This document shows positions 21,940-33,421 of a stretch of 64,000 nt of DNA, piece after piece (within the stretch, counting starts at the first letter, position 1; the number at the start of each line of letters is the position of its first letter). Made by a program: the position numbers and the translations under genes. Under the pieces are notes generated by a model. The model did not search any database and had not been told where the DNA came from. It was given only the letters and a program-made list of their open reading frames with translations. This DNA comes from Acanthamoeba castellanii str. Neff (lineage: Eukaryota > Discosea > Longamoebia > Acanthamoebidae): the NCBI RefSeq assembly GCF_000313135.1, contig NW_004457674.1:108280-172279 (forward strand), read 5' to 3'.

Positions 21940-22350
21940 TCAGAAGGGAGCGGTGACGGCCTGGGCCGAGCCGCCGTTGACGATGAACTGGACGGTGGAC
22001 TTGCACGCGCGGCCGTTGGTCGACGAGAAGGTCCACATGTTGGGCGTCCACCCAGCGTTCATCCGCACGAAGCCCTGGCCGTTGCCGCAGTCGACTGACA
22101 CCGACGTGGAGCCCGGGATGACCACCGCCATCCACCAGGCGCTCGTGCCGCTGTACCAGGTCACCGACAGGCCCGCGGACGGCTCCGGCTGGGACCCTGA
22201 GTCGCTGTCGCAGGCGCACGGGCACTCGCACTGGCCGCTGGCCGCTGTGGTCTGGGCGTGGGCCGCGGGGAGGTGGTAGGCCGAGAAGAAGAGCAGCGCG
22301 ACGAAGAGGGAGACGAGGGCAGTGAACAGAGAAGACGATGAATTGTCCAT
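21940..22350 (-). CDS. Small secreted protein with expansin C-terminal-domain-like fold
   Basis: Single exon, 136 residues, ATG at 22350. The N-terminus is a signal peptide: MDNSSSSLFTALVSL, then a hydrophobic core ending near AHAQ. A short Cys/Ser-rich linker (CECPCACDSD) follows. The rest resembles the carbohydrate-binding second domain of expansins (CBM63-like): SAWWMAVVIPGSTSV, GFVRMNAGWTPNMWTFSS, and STVQFIVNGG, with aromatic residues placed as in the polysaccharide-binding face. The catalytic-like first domain of true expansins is missing. A role at the cellulose-containing cyst wall or in binding plant or bacterial polysaccharide is plausible but inferred. Confidence 0.65.
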   Translation of the reverse strand: MDNSSSSLFTALVSLFVALLFFSAYHLPAAHAQTTAASGQCECPCACDSDSGSQPEPSAGLSVTWYSGTSAWWMAVVIPGSTSVSVDCGNGQGFVRMNAGWTPNMWTFSSTNGRACKSTVQFIVNGGSAQAVTAPF

Positions 22351-22840
22351 AGTTGCGGTGGAGATGTGTTGTGATGGGCTGAGGGACAGCTTGGGTGGGG
22401 TGGGGTGGTTGTTAGAGCTCTGAACAACAAACGACGAACTGCTGGCCTTTTTGAATGCGTGGTCGGAGCTTACGGGGAGGAACTGCCTTCGCACAGTGCG
22501 AGGGAAGCGACGCACGTGTATGTGTGGTCACTATGCGAGAGCCGCTCGGTGTTCTCCTACGGCCTGCCGCAATTCCCTCGTCGGGTAGGTAATACACCCC
22601 AAAGCTCCTTCCGCGGAAGTTACCTCGCAGACCATCGGGTCGGAGTCTCTATTGTCGGAAGGTTTTGATTGGTCGCCACCCTCAAACGGCAGAATGAGTG
22701 GGGGGAGGGGAGCTGCTTCTTCATGTTGCCTTTTCTAATGTCTCAAGATTCTTCGCTTGCCGTCCACCGTTCTTCGCCAAGAGTCGCACATTCCTGGCAT
22801 TCATGGGTCCAAAAGCAATCTTTTAATTTTTGCATGTTTT
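22351..22840. other. Spacer with no supported gene
   Basis: Between the start of the expansin-like gene and the stop of the next minus-strand gene. No recognisable coding or RNA feature. Confidence 0.5.
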
Positions 22841-25539
22841 TTAAATGTACACTGCTTGGCTGGTAGCGGAGTTCACGGCCGACGAGGCCCGGGCCTTGAG
22901 CAGTTCCCGGTACGCTGCGGCCCGGTCGCGGCACAGCGGGTGGCGCTCGATCAGCGGCCTGGCCTGAAGAAGAAGCGCTTCCACGATGTCGTCCCTAGAA
23001 AGCAAAGGTCAGTGGGTGGCGCGTGCGTGCGGCGGTGTTTACGAGTGGTGCGCATACCTGCCAAGCTCAAAGCAGAGGTCCATCATGATCTCGCACAGGG
23101 CGATACACCCGGATGTGCAGAGCTCAATGCCACCGCCCTGAATCTGCTCCAGATACGCCAAGGCAAAGCGTTGCGCCTCCTACAAAAGAGAACCGACCAA
23201 ATCGATCACGATCACCGGTGGATCAGTTCGTTTGGCGACCCCGGTACGACCCCCACACCTGTGACACGCACTGTCCGCACCTCTGTGTTGCCAGCCCGCT
23301 GGTAGTATTCGGCGGAGAAACAGAGCCAGGTGAGCGTCACCGTCAGCTTGAACGTGGGCGGCAGCGCCTCTGTGGTAAAATAGATTAGTAATTACATAAA
23401 GCTATCGAATATATATATATATATACAAATGTACGACAACATGCGAAAAGCACTTAAATTATGAATAGATTTTTGATTGCTTTTAAAAAATAAATAGAAG
23501 AGAAGAAAAAAAAGGAAAAGAAGAACGTACCACCAGAGCCGATCTCTTCCTCCATGGCGACGATCAGCCGGCGCCACTGCTGGAGGACTGTGTCCGTGGC
23601 CTCGTCGCCCAGGCCGCGGCCGGCCTCGGCCTCCTGCCGAAGCCACCGGTGGAGCCCGACCAGCATGAGCACGTTGGTGACGCATTTGTCGATGTTGCGC
23701 GCCCGTTCCACCGTGTCCAGCACGTCGTGCGGCGTCACCTCGCCGCTGCTGCCGCCTATGGTTCCCAGCGTGATGGCGCCGGCGACGGTCACCTCCTCTG
23801 CGACGTACTGGTTGTCCCCCTGGTGGCTGGGGCGGTTGTGGTCGAGCAGGAAGCGGTCGTGGTGGTCATCCCATCGGGGCGTGTCCTTGACCGCGCGATT
23901 GTAGCGCCGCAGGGTGCGCTCCTTCTCTGCCGGCGTGTACGACGGGTCCAACACCGTGGCCATCATGCACTTCAGAAACACACCACTGTTGCATGCCCTG
24001 TCGTGTCGTTGGTCGTGTCGTGTCGGTGGTTGTGTCGTGTCAGCAAGCACGCACAAGATGTGGATGGGCAGCACTGGATGCCGGTACCCGATCCGCTGAC
24101 AGATCTGCTTGGCCAGGGTGATGTAGTAGGAGAATCGAACGAGATCGCCCTTCACACGACATGACACACGACACGATCGATGGCGTGGCACACAGCAAAG
24201 AAGACGAGTGAGTCGGCGATGTGGAAAATGCGCGAGCGAGCGTTGAGAGCACAAAGGCGGGTGTGATACCCGGCCGTAGAGGTAGTAGCCGAGGGCGAAG
24301 AGGGCCTCGGCCACGGCGTAGTCGTTGACCTCCAGCAGGTCCTCGAGCGCCTTCCGCGCTCGTTCGAAGAACTCCTCGGCGCGCACATCGTTGCCCATGA
24401 TCAACGCCCCTGAATCCGCGCGCACACGATCACCGAGGCGTCAGTCAGTCATCTCGCACGCGTGTGCGGTGATCTTCGTGCGTGTGCGCACACGTACCGT
24501 AGGCGAGTGCGGTGTTGATGTTGAGCTCGAACACGGCCGGCCCGGTCAAGCAAGCGGAACCGAGGGAGAAGGAGGACGATGACGGCGACGACGAAGAGGA
24601 AGAAGAAGAAGAAGACAACGGCGATGACGATGATGGCGGCGAGTGGTATCGAGAGCCGCTGCCGCCGCCGAGCACCGAGCGCAGGCCGTCCTCGCTCAGC
24701 ACGGACGGGTGGAGTGGCGTGAACGTCCATCCGTACCGCTCGAAGGCGCCCAGCCACCGCGCTGCGTTGGTCCACACGTAGAGCCCGCTCTCGGCCCAGT
24801 TAGCCAGCGGCAGCTGTCGGTGATGTTGATAGTGATGTCGATGTAGAGGTTGATGATGCCGGTGATGAGAATGAGGCGGTGCCAAGGATGAAGATTGAGT
24901 AGTGGGAGATGATGAGAAAGATGTGGAAGCGTGCTGCTGGTTGCTACGGTGCTCTTCGGAGTCGAGGCTGTTTATGATCTCCTCCAAGAGCTCGTCCATC
25001 TCTTCGGCAGTGGTGGGTGAAGCGTCGTGTGGCAAATTGCCCATCACCATTGCGCCCCATCGAACCGCGCCCGGCGTCACAATCTCTCCTACTGTCCTCG
25101 CCTGATGAGGATGAATCGAGGCTGAAGATGATGTTGATGTTGATGTGGAAGGGGGCGGGCACGTTGTGTAGAGTTCGCCCCATCTCTCACAACCTCCCCA
25201 TTCAGAAGATGTAGAAGAGGTGAAGGTGGATGGTTGCGGTGGTGCAGCATCTCGCGTTCGCTTACGGCTCCCAGACCCCAGCAGCCCGCCATAGTCTCCA
25301 ATCATCGTTGGAGCTCGGTGCTCGGCGTGCGACACAACGAGGGCGTCCCATCCTGGCCACGCCGAGGCAGACGTGGTGGTGGTCAACGAAGAGGAGGAAG
25401 ATGTGCTCGGTGCGGGGATGAATCGTAGCTGCTCGTTGTGCTGCGGGGCGGCGTAGCGGCCGTTGTGCAGTTGCTGGGCATACGATGCGCCAGTGCTGTG
25501 CTGGTGCTGGTGGGGCCACACGCCCAGCCAAGGATCCAT
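22841..25539 (-). CDS. Putative transcription regulator with helical domain like the fungal-TF middle homology region
   Basis: The ATG at 25539 starts a His/Gln/Ser-rich low-complexity region of over 300 residues (poly-Ser near 24590-24640). Then comes a helical part: WLGAFERYGWTFTPLHPSVL, FELNINTALAYGALIMGND, FFERARKALEDLLE, EALFALGYYLYG and FSYYITLAKQICQRIG. Later exons carry ERTLRRYNRAVKDTP, VTNVLMLVGLHRWL and IELCTSGCIALCEIMMDLCF, ending AVNSATSQAVYI at 22841. The pattern of repeated helices with ALGYYLYGRGD and YYITLAKQIC resembles the regulatory middle region of Zn2Cys6 fungal factors and related amoebal proteins, but no zinc cluster or other DNA-binding motif is visible. Six or seven exons. 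The assignment is by analogy and moderate at best. Confidence 0.6.
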
Positions 25540-25864
25540 CCTTTGCCCTTTTGTTCTTTCTTATCTCGTGTTCTTTTATGTTCCCTTCTTTTGCGGCTGT
25601 GCTTGTGCGGGTGCTCGTGTGCTTTCGCTCGTTACCGTGAGCGACGCGCTTCGTTCTTTGGATCGCAAATTTTTGGTCGGGTATTTTATTTATCCGTTTT
25701 TTATTTGCCGGAAGGAAAAGGAAAATTAGTGTTGAAAATCAATAAGAGAGCACAAAGAAAGGAATGAAAGGAAAGAAAGGAAAGAAAGGAAAGAAAGGAG
25801 AGCAACCGAACGGAAAACTCTTTTCCGCAAGGGAAGCTCACGCTGCTCTCGCGACCGGATGGGA
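25540..25864. other. Spacer with GGAAAGAAA tandem repeat
   Basis: Promoter side of the preceding gene and 3' side of the next. Tandem GGAAAGAAA/GGAAT units occur at about 25756-25800. No gene seen. Confidence 0.6.
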
Positions 25865-26895
25865 TCACCAGGAGGAGGACGGAGAGGGTGTGGTTGTCGC
25901 CGTCTCAGAGCCCGCTCGCCGAAGGAGGAAGCCGAACCACTGATCGTCACCTTCGTTGTCGTCCGCTTGCTCGAGGCCAGTCTGCAGCTCGTCGGGCTCA
26001 GCGGCGGCGCTAGGGGACGCCATTCCCGGCGTTGCGGAGGTGGCGTCAGCCGCGGTCGCCGTAGTGGGGAGGTAGAACACGGTTGGGGAGAAGGAAGTTG
26101 ACACGAGCGTTGGCAGTGGGGTGGCAACCACTTGCCACGAGAAAGAGCTGCGATCTGCCGTCGCAGCTGGAGCCACCGGGGATGAGGCCGAAGAAGGAGA
26201 AGAAGAAGAAGGCGAAGGTGCCGAGGAGGACGGGGACGAGGCCGTGGCGGCGGGTTGTATGACCCCGGTGGCCCAGCTGTGCGACAGGCCCGCGACACTC
26301 GCGGGCGGATGGGCAAGGTCGCTCTTGGCTCTCCCAGGCCGTCGAGGCGTCGAGGGTCGCGTCCAGGATGTGGCCCAGCTGCTGTGTGCGCCTGCGCTTG
26401 GTAGGTCGCTTGCCGTCATCCGAGCTCGGTGGGTTCGCCGAGTGTAGATCGGAGGTCAGGCCTCGACGCATCATCCAGGCGTGGGCCGGGCCTCGAGATA
26501 GTGGGGCTCTGCATAGTGGTTGTGGCTGCTGTCCGAGGTCCGCCTCGTGGCCGCGAATGGACCCACATGTGGCGCTCCGCCTGGGAGACTGGTCTAGGGT
26601 GCGCAGCAGTGTGGGCCTGCTGCGAGGCGTTGTAGGCGCGGGCCGCCGCAGCTAGGCAGCTGCAGCAGCCGCAGTCGCTCGACCGAGCCGCCAACGTCTC
26701 GGTGAAGGGGATGGGCGCAGCTGCCATGCTAATCCGCCGCGTTGCGGCTCTCGACATCCTGCTGACCGGTGGCACGGCGCCGTAGTACAGCGAGTTGTGT
26801 GCGCTGGGGTGGTAGTGGTCGCGGTCGTCGGCCATTGGGCTCTCCGTGTAAGCACTTAGTCGACGCTTGACCTGCCATTGCCTGTGCTCGGTCAT
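25865..26895 (-). CDS. Hypothetical nuclear-type protein, probably three exons
   Basis: No family recognised. The ATG at 26895 opens a frame with strong GC-rich third positions (MTEHRQWQVKRRLSAY, later a CGCCSCLAAAARAY cluster). Codon bias then moves to a second frame at about 26450-26240 (DGKRPTKRRRTQQLGH, which looks like a nuclear localisation signal). It finally moves to a third frame ending GFLLRRAGSETATTT at 25865. A 58-nt intron (26566-26509, GTGGGT...GCAG) and a second intron (donor in CCGGGGTCATAC, acceptor in GACGGCAG) would join the three frames in correct phase, but both donors are weak. A sequencing frameshift is an alternative. Confidence 0.45.
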
Positions 26896-27192
26896 CGTGA
26901 CTTTAGCTTAGATGTCCGCCTTGCTCAGGTGTTTGGGCTTTGTGCTGAATGGCGAAGTGGCTAACGTCTCCTCCCACTCCGGGTGCTCACTTGCGCGGGA
27001 GATTGTGGCCAACCGGCTGCGTAGCCACGGCCGAGCAACTTTTTTTTGGAGACTTCGAACCAATCACGGGCCATTAGCGTCTGGTTTGTTGTTTATGCGA
27101 TTACCGGGTGGTTGCCCCTCTGGGTGCTGATCAGCGCCACAACCGCCAAATCACCGCCTTCTTTGTTTGATGTAGTCATGACATTCGCCAGG

Positions 27193-29163
27193 CTACGTGC
27201 TACTCTTGGTCGCGTCATCGCCGTCATCATCATCACCCGTGGGCTTCCTGCCGGCGGAAGTTTTAATATAGCGCTCTCTCTTTCGCCCGGCCAGGCGGGC
27301 CACCCTCGCCGCATAGGTGTCTGTGTGCGTGTGGGTGCGTTGTGTGTGCGTGTGTGCGGGAAAGAGCGCAGGTTCAGTGACAGGCCTGTCCCCAGCGCAA
27401 GTGTGAAAGGCCGAGGCACCGCCGTGGGTAGCCCACAGAAAAAGAGGCGGCACAAAGGCCTCACACACGAACAACAGCGGACGACAAACACTCACGACAA
27501 TCTCGAGATTGTAACACGCGTAACATCGTTCCAAGAACACGCATGGCACAACACGACACTAGCCACCACATGATACGACACGATACGACACGCAACACAA
27601 CGTCGCGCGAGAGATCATCGCGCCGAGGCAAGTGCAGTCCGCGCGCCGACGGTGGAAAGGGGAGGTAAAGTGCGACGTACCGCCCTTGCCCCGCGCGAGC
27701 AGCTTTACGTGCCGGGTCGGCTTGCCCGGTTGGCTGGCAGCGTGCTCGCGCCACTTGATCTCGTTCCGTCCTACAGTCACCACCCTATGACGCGAGACAC
27801 GCACCAGTGACACGCCACCGCTTTGACCAACATTCCAACATTCCCACATTTCCCACATTTCACGCATTCCTCGTTGGTGCTGGTATGTGGTCGGGAGTAC
27901 CGGTCCTCCAGGAAGGTGCGGTAGGCGTGCGCCACGGCGGTCTGGATGGAGAGCCACTTCCAGCGCTCGCTGAACACCTTGTGCACCTGGCTCACCGCGA
28001 CTGCGGCCGTGGAGAGGAGGGAGAAAACACGTTAGCACTTCGCAGCCAGGCCGCACACGGCACACAGCACACAGGCCGGAGCGGCAGTGGGTGGCAATGT
28101 ACCTGGGTCGTAGGTCCATTCGATCTCATCGTAGGCGGCCTCCCAGAAGACCAGCGGGATCTCCGACGCCATTTGGTAGTGCGGCCGACCTTCGAATTTG
28201 GCGACGTCCAGCAGCTCGTCCACCACCTGCCCCGCCGCAACGCCAACCATGGCCGCGTGAGTACAACTCGCAAGACCCACAACATTGCTGGTGGCTCGAT
28301 CAGTGTCGTGACGCACCGTCGGCTCCTCCTGGCCCGAGCCGACGAGGAAGAGAATGGCGGCCATCATGCGCACCTGCAGAGTCACAGCCAAAGCCACGAA
28401 CAGGAAAAAAGGCGGCCCGCGTGAGTACGGGCGGCGTTGCGAGATGGTGGTCGGCTGGAGGGAATTCGCACTTGATGCCACAAAAAGGCCTGGCCGCAAA
28501 TGGTCATCGTGTACATCGAACCCTCGGCCACCCCGGGCACGACACTGTCACGTCGGGGAGGAGAGGGGGGGGGGTATCAACTTGTGGTAAGGGGGGTGAA
28601 TTGGGAGGAGGGGGGGGGGTGACGTGTGGTGGTACCCGCTCTCGGCGGGAGCGATGTCGAAGGAGTAGATGGTGCGCACGAAATTGTGCACGTTCACCAC
28701 GTCCATCTTGCAGAAGTGCCTGAAGTCGTGCTCGCCCTCGATTTTCTTGGCCGCCTCGCGCATTCGCTGATTGTATGATTGGGGGGGGGGGTAACATATA
28801 TGGCCCACAAAATGCACCAAGGTCAGTGTCACATCAGAGTCACCATGGTGGGTGGCCCGCATCTGTGAGTGCCCAGCGACGTGTATACCTCAAGCTGAAG
28901 GTTTTCGGCGAGGAAGAAGTACTTGTAGGTTCGGTGCTTGGTGCTGAACCTGCATGGTTGTGGATGGGGGATCGTTAGCGCGCGAGGCTGCGGGAATGCG
29001 AGGAATGAAGACAACTCTGTCGATGCCTACCGGGCGGAGAAGTCCTTGGGAACGGTGGTCCAGGCGAGGACCTGGATGTCCGGCGGAAGCGCCGAGTTGA
29101 TCATCTTGAGGTACGGCATCTCCTCTGTAAGGCGGCCGGTAACAATTGGCTTCAGCTTTGCGC

Positions 29164-29229
<66 letters not shown>

Positions 29230-30254
29230 CAATGCAGGGCGCGGGCACCTTTCCTGGGGTCGCTGGTGTCGAGTGGTGTGTCGGCGTAGATGACAGCCTT
29301 CGCCCCATTCTCGTCGATGGGGTTGGCCGGCTTCAGGTTCGATCGCACCTGCACTGAAATGACCTGTTGCGCGCACGGGCCAGCGTCAGCCCGCGCGCAC
29401 CAACGACTGAGTGGAGCGCAACCGATCAGTTGACCAACGTACGTTGCCCAGGGCAGACACGCCCTTGTCGGTGCGACCCGATCGGTTGTAGTTGGATGAC
29501 GGCCGGTCCGTGATGAGCTTCACACGCTTGAGCGCTGCGATCAGGTGTGTCTGTATCACCGCGACAGATCAGGCCTCGCATGAACTTCACGGATACACCA
29601 CGCACACACGCACCACCGCACACGCACACACGCACAAACTGCTGGAGCGGTACCTCGATGGTGTTGTCGGTGTCGTTTTGCACGGCCAGGCCATCGTACT
29701 GCCAGCCCAGATAGGCGAGCTTGAGGGCGATGTAGCGCTGATGGTATCGCGACATGTCAAATTCCTGCAGGCCAACAAACACCACCAACGACACACGACG
29801 TACGTATTTCAATCACTGCACCAACCGCGTACCACGCCACTCAGAACGTGGGGGCAGCAGCACGACGGACCTTCTTGGCCTTGGCCTTCTTCTTCGCGGG
29901 CTCTTCTTCCTCCCCGCCGTCGGCTTTGGCTTCTGCGGTGGCATCGTCGCCTTCGCCCGCGGCACCCTCTTCCGCTGCTCCTTCTCTTTCCCTCTTCCTC
30001 CCGTACTGCTCCGGCGCAGAGGAGGGAGCTGAGCGGCTCTGCAAGATGTACTGCACGAGCTGCTCGTGGGTGAAGGCCCGCAGCTCCGCTTCGCTGGGAG
30101 AGACCGTGGTCGGCGCTGCAGCCGAACAAAGAGGGCCTCAATCTTAGGATCATATATCTAAAAAAAAATAGGATCGAGACGAAGTGCCAATCGAAGAGAG
30201 GAAGACCGGCAGAGATCGAATACCTGTGTTTCTCAAGGTCTCGGGGAGCTCCAT
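27193..30254 (-). CDS. PUS3: tRNA pseudouridine(38/39) synthase, PUS3/DEG1-type (TruA family)
   Basis: Converts uridine to pseudouridine in the tRNA anticodon arm. The ATG at 30254 (MELPETLRNTG) is followed by a basic/acidic linker with a likely nuclear signal (KKKAKAKKVRR). TruA motifs follow in order: YIALKLAYLGWQYDGLAVQ, the catalytic loop NRSGRTDKGVSALGN with its Asp (about 29475), NPIDENGAKAV, LKMINSALPPDIQVLAW, FSARFSTKHRTYKYFF, EHDFRHFCKMDV, and MTICGQAFLWHQVRMM (near 28450-28350). Then come VDELLDVAKFEGRPHYQMA and WLSIQTAVAHAYRTFLEDR. Last exons: a segment ending KLLARGKG at about 27680 joins in phase to the final exon from about 27329 (ARLAGRKRERYIK, acidic end, stop at 27193). Length and motif order match PUS3 rather than PUS1. 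Confidence 0.88.
29166..29227. repeat. CA dinucleotide repeat in PUS3 intron
   Basis: About 31 uninterrupted CA units, the longest pure dinucleotide run in the window. Confidence 0.95.
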
Positions 30255-30732
30255 TCTGCCCGAGCGATTTGATTAGTCCTCCAAAAGATGTCAATTTCGC
30301 GAGAAAAGAAAAAAGAAACTCTGAAAATTCTCGAAATAACTCGACATACTCATCATACCTCTACAATTAATTAGAAAACAATGTCCGCGAGCGGGAAATG
30401 AAGAATGCCGGCAGGTTGTCTCGTTCGCGGAGCTAAAGGCGACCAGTTGTGGTGGCCCTCATTCTGGCGTCGTCCTACTCTCGCTGTTGACGCAACCAAC
30501 TCCCAGCCGGCGCGCAAAAGACAAACGTTCCTTTCGCGTACTACACAAAAACAAAAAGCAAGCACAAGCAGGTACCCTCTCGCCCATCCATCTTCTCGCT
30601 CTCCTTGAAGGCTCTTCTTCCATCTCTTCTTCGTTGGTTGTTTCTTGTGTGAGGGCGTGGGTGTCGTTAATCAATCTGATGATTGTTTTTGTTTTTCGAT
30701 AAATGCAGATTTGAGCCGCTACACAACCAAAG
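30255..30732. promoter_or_regulatory. Divergent promoter region with probable 5' UTR intron
   Basis: Separates the divergent PUS3-like gene (start 30254, minus) and the acidic arrestin-like gene (start 30733, plus). On the plus strand a donor-like CAGGTACC at 30570 and an acceptor TGCAG at 30709 suggest a 5' UTR intron ending 24 nt before the start codon. The AT-rich core lies at 30290-30380. Confidence 0.45.
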
Positions 30733-31860
30733 ATGTCGTCGTCCGAAGATGAGAGGAAGAAGAGGTCTGACTCCGAGTCGGAGGAGGAGAGCGAGGAGGT
30801 GGAATCCGAAGAGGAGGAGACGAGCGAGGAGGAGTCGGAGGAGGAGACCAGCGAGGAGGAGTCCACGTCGAGCGACAAGACCTCGTCTTCTGCTTCTGCC
30901 AAGGCCACCCCGCGATCGGCCACCACAACGCCGCGAGCCGAGGCCAAGAAGGAGCCCGAGATCTACAACCCGCCCAAGACCAAGGCCAAGGAGGACAACG
31001 GCGACAAGAAGAACGGTAAGGCCGACAAGAAGAAGAAGAGCAAGAAGAGCAAGAAGAACGATGAGCAGTCGGTTGTGGTGATCGACGGCCGAACGGTCCT
31101 CAAGAAGACCTACGAGCTGGCCAAGGACAAGGTCATCGAATTCACCGTCTCCATCGAGAACCGGAACTACAAGCCCGAGGAGAAGGTCGAGCTCAAGTGT
31201 ACGCCTGCTCATCCTCTTTCAGGCGCGATTTTTCATTTGCGAGATGTGTCGCTGCACAAAATGCTAATTGATCTTTATCACCATGCAGTCGAGATCAAGA
31301 ACCAGACCTCGAAGACCATGAAGTCAATCAAGTGCGTCGTCGAGACCAAGGGCGCCAAGCCCGAGGGAGACAGCAAGGACAAGAAGAAGAAGCAAAAGAA
31401 GCCCAAGAAGGGCGAGGCCGAGCGGGTATGTCCTTCTCCCTCTCATCACGACTCGTCCGTTGCAGATCAAGCCCCATCTCACATTTCTTTTTTAAATCAT
31501 AGGGCGTCCCCACCGGTACCGAGGATGAGTTCTACTGCGGTGCCCGGTTCCCTCTCGACAAGTACACCGACTTCAAGGGCACCGACAGCTACAGGCTCCC
31601 CAAGAAGATCGACAAGTCCAGCGGCACTGTCAAGCACGAGCTGGTACGCCGCTGGTCCCAGTTTTTTATTTTATTTTTAATTTGGATTATTTGATTGACT
31701 TCATGGTCTTCGAGGTCTGGTTCTTTTCCGTTGGTTGGCGTTACTAAAACTGTGGTTTTGCCTCTCTCTCGTGCAGCATCTGTCGTTCCCCATCCGGTCG
31801 CGTCCCATCAACAGCTGGAAGAACATCGACGCCTGGCTGCCCATCGAAATCGGGAACTAA
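30733..31860 (+). CDS. Acidic protein with arrestin-like domain
   Basis: The ATG at 30733 starts an extremely acidic Ser/Glu repeat region (about 60 residues of ESEEESEE type), then a Lys-rich linker (KKKSKKSKKND). The folded part begins VVVIDGRTVLKKTYELA, then FTVSIENRNYKPEEKVEL, VEIKNQTSKTMKSIKCVV, GTEDEFYCGARFPL and LSFPIRSRPINSWKN, ending IDAWLPIEIGN at 31858. The order of beta strands and phrases such as NYKPEEKVEL and IKNQTSKTMKSIKC resemble the arrestin N/C fold, in which such strands hold cargo or ligand. Four exons with introns at about 31198-31289, 31427-31503 and 31645-31776. The acidic head suggests a chaperone-like or nuclear role, but that is a guess. Confidence 0.65.
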
Positions 31861-32306
31861 ACGGCGGAGAGGATGACCAGGGCGGGAGGATAAATTGTTT
31901 TGAATTATAGTTGTGGTGAACATAGTACTTAGTCTAAACTTGCACCATGTGGAATACTCTTTGTTGGTCGCCAGCCCTGTTAATTACACAATTAGAAGTG
32001 GAGCTGGTGGTCAGATTGAGAACACCCAAGAGGTGGAACACCTCCAACCTATGACAGTTCCTGCTGGACCCCCCTTCCCTTGGGTGACAAGAATGCAAAG
32101 ATGGCTGTCTGAGGGAAGAGGACTGTGCATAGGGTTGAAGAATGAGTGATGGTGGCACAGTCCTCCTTCACATGTTCCCATGATGCTGTTGGAATCCTCC
32201 TCAAGTTTGATCATACACTTCAAGATTCTGTGTCCTTGGCTTCAACACAGGATGACTGCCTTGGTTACATCATCTTTGATAATGAGTTGTAAGTTTGTGG
32301 AGCTTG
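31861..32306. other. Convergent spacer, no gene seen
   Basis: Lies between the stop codons of the arrestin-like (+) and RWDD2-like (-) genes. It has lower GC than flanking exons. Both 3' UTRs must end here. No repeat or RNA feature recognised. Confidence 0.5.
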
Positions 32307-33421
32307 TTACAGCAGGACCCTGGCAAAGGCGTGGCCGAGTCCCTTCTCCTCGAGCATGCGCTCCACTTCGCCCATCTCCCCGCGATTGCCGCGGGCGCCG
32401 TGCATGGCCACGGCCCCCGTTATTTCGGTCATGTCGTCGAACGCACGCCTGACCTCGCTCGTCTCCCGCCACTTCTCGGACACCTTCTTCTGGAACGACG
32501 GGATGTCAGCCCAGCTCTGCGTCTTGATGGCGGTCATGTACGAGTCGATGTTGGACGACGTCCCCTCGAGACACAACACGCCCGGCTTGCCTACACGCAG
32601 GCGTGTCAAACACGGTATGACACGCACACGCACACGCACCACCGCACACACACCACCGCACACGCACGCACACGCAGGGAAAGAGTGGTAGTGGCACCAG
32701 CGAGGACAAAGCCGGTGAGCTTGTAGCCGGGCGCCCAGTTGACCATGTCGGCCCGCTTCTCACGCGTGGAGAGCGAGGGAAAGTAGAACCACACGCGAAT
32801 CAGGCCCTCCTCGCACTCGTCGTCATCGATGACCCGCCGCCGCCGGCTCGTGGCCGTGGCCGCGGCTGCTGCGGCCGCTGCGGCCGCCGCCGGCTTGACG
32901 GTGTCCTCGATGTAGGCCGGGACCACGTCGCGCAGGTAGTCGATGGCGGGCAGCACGCAGTCGGGCTCGCCCGAGGGCAGCGACGCGACGATGGTGGCGT
33001 GTGCGGCGCGGTCCATCCACGACGGGCATTGCATCGAGATGATGGGCGGCGGCGCATCGGCGTAGCCGTCGTTGTCAGCCGCGGCGTCGGCGGTGGTGGT
33101 CAATGGCAGCACCACGACGAGCTCGAGGGCCAGATCGCGATTTTGAGCTGGCGATTTGGAGCGATTTTGAACTGAAGGGGATGGCTTGGCGATGTCGAGC
33201 TCGCATTCGAAGGTGAGATGGATGGAGAGGGTGAAGGAGGGAGGCAGATTCGAGGGCACGTCGGAGGATGAAGATTCGACGAAGGATCGGACGCGTTCGA
33301 CGGCGGCCGTGTCCGCGGGCGACATGGTCAGCTCGCCCGGGAGGCAGAACATGGACCCGAGCACGTCCACCGTCGCCAGCTGCATCGCCAGCAGGTCAGC
33401 CGACAGCGGACGCGTCGTCAT
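32307..33421 (-). CDS. RWDD2: RWD domain-containing protein 2 (RWDD2) homologue
   Basis: The ATG at 33421 gives MTTRPLSADLLAMQLATV. Residues about 5-170 form an RWD fold (LTMSPADTAAVERVRSFV, FTLSIHLTFECEL, YPS-equivalent region ISMQCPSWMDR). An alanine run (about 12 Ala) lies near 32860-32890. The C-terminal domain is DUF1115/Prp3_C-like: VWFYFPSLSTREKRADMV, YKLTGFVLAGKPGVLCLEG, MTAIKTQSWADIPSFQKKV and EEKGLGHAFARVLL. Two exons, with an intron (about 32690-32592) rich in CACACG repeats. RWD plus DUF1115 in this order is specific to RWDD2A/B-type proteins, whose biochemical role is poorly known. Confidence 0.82.
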
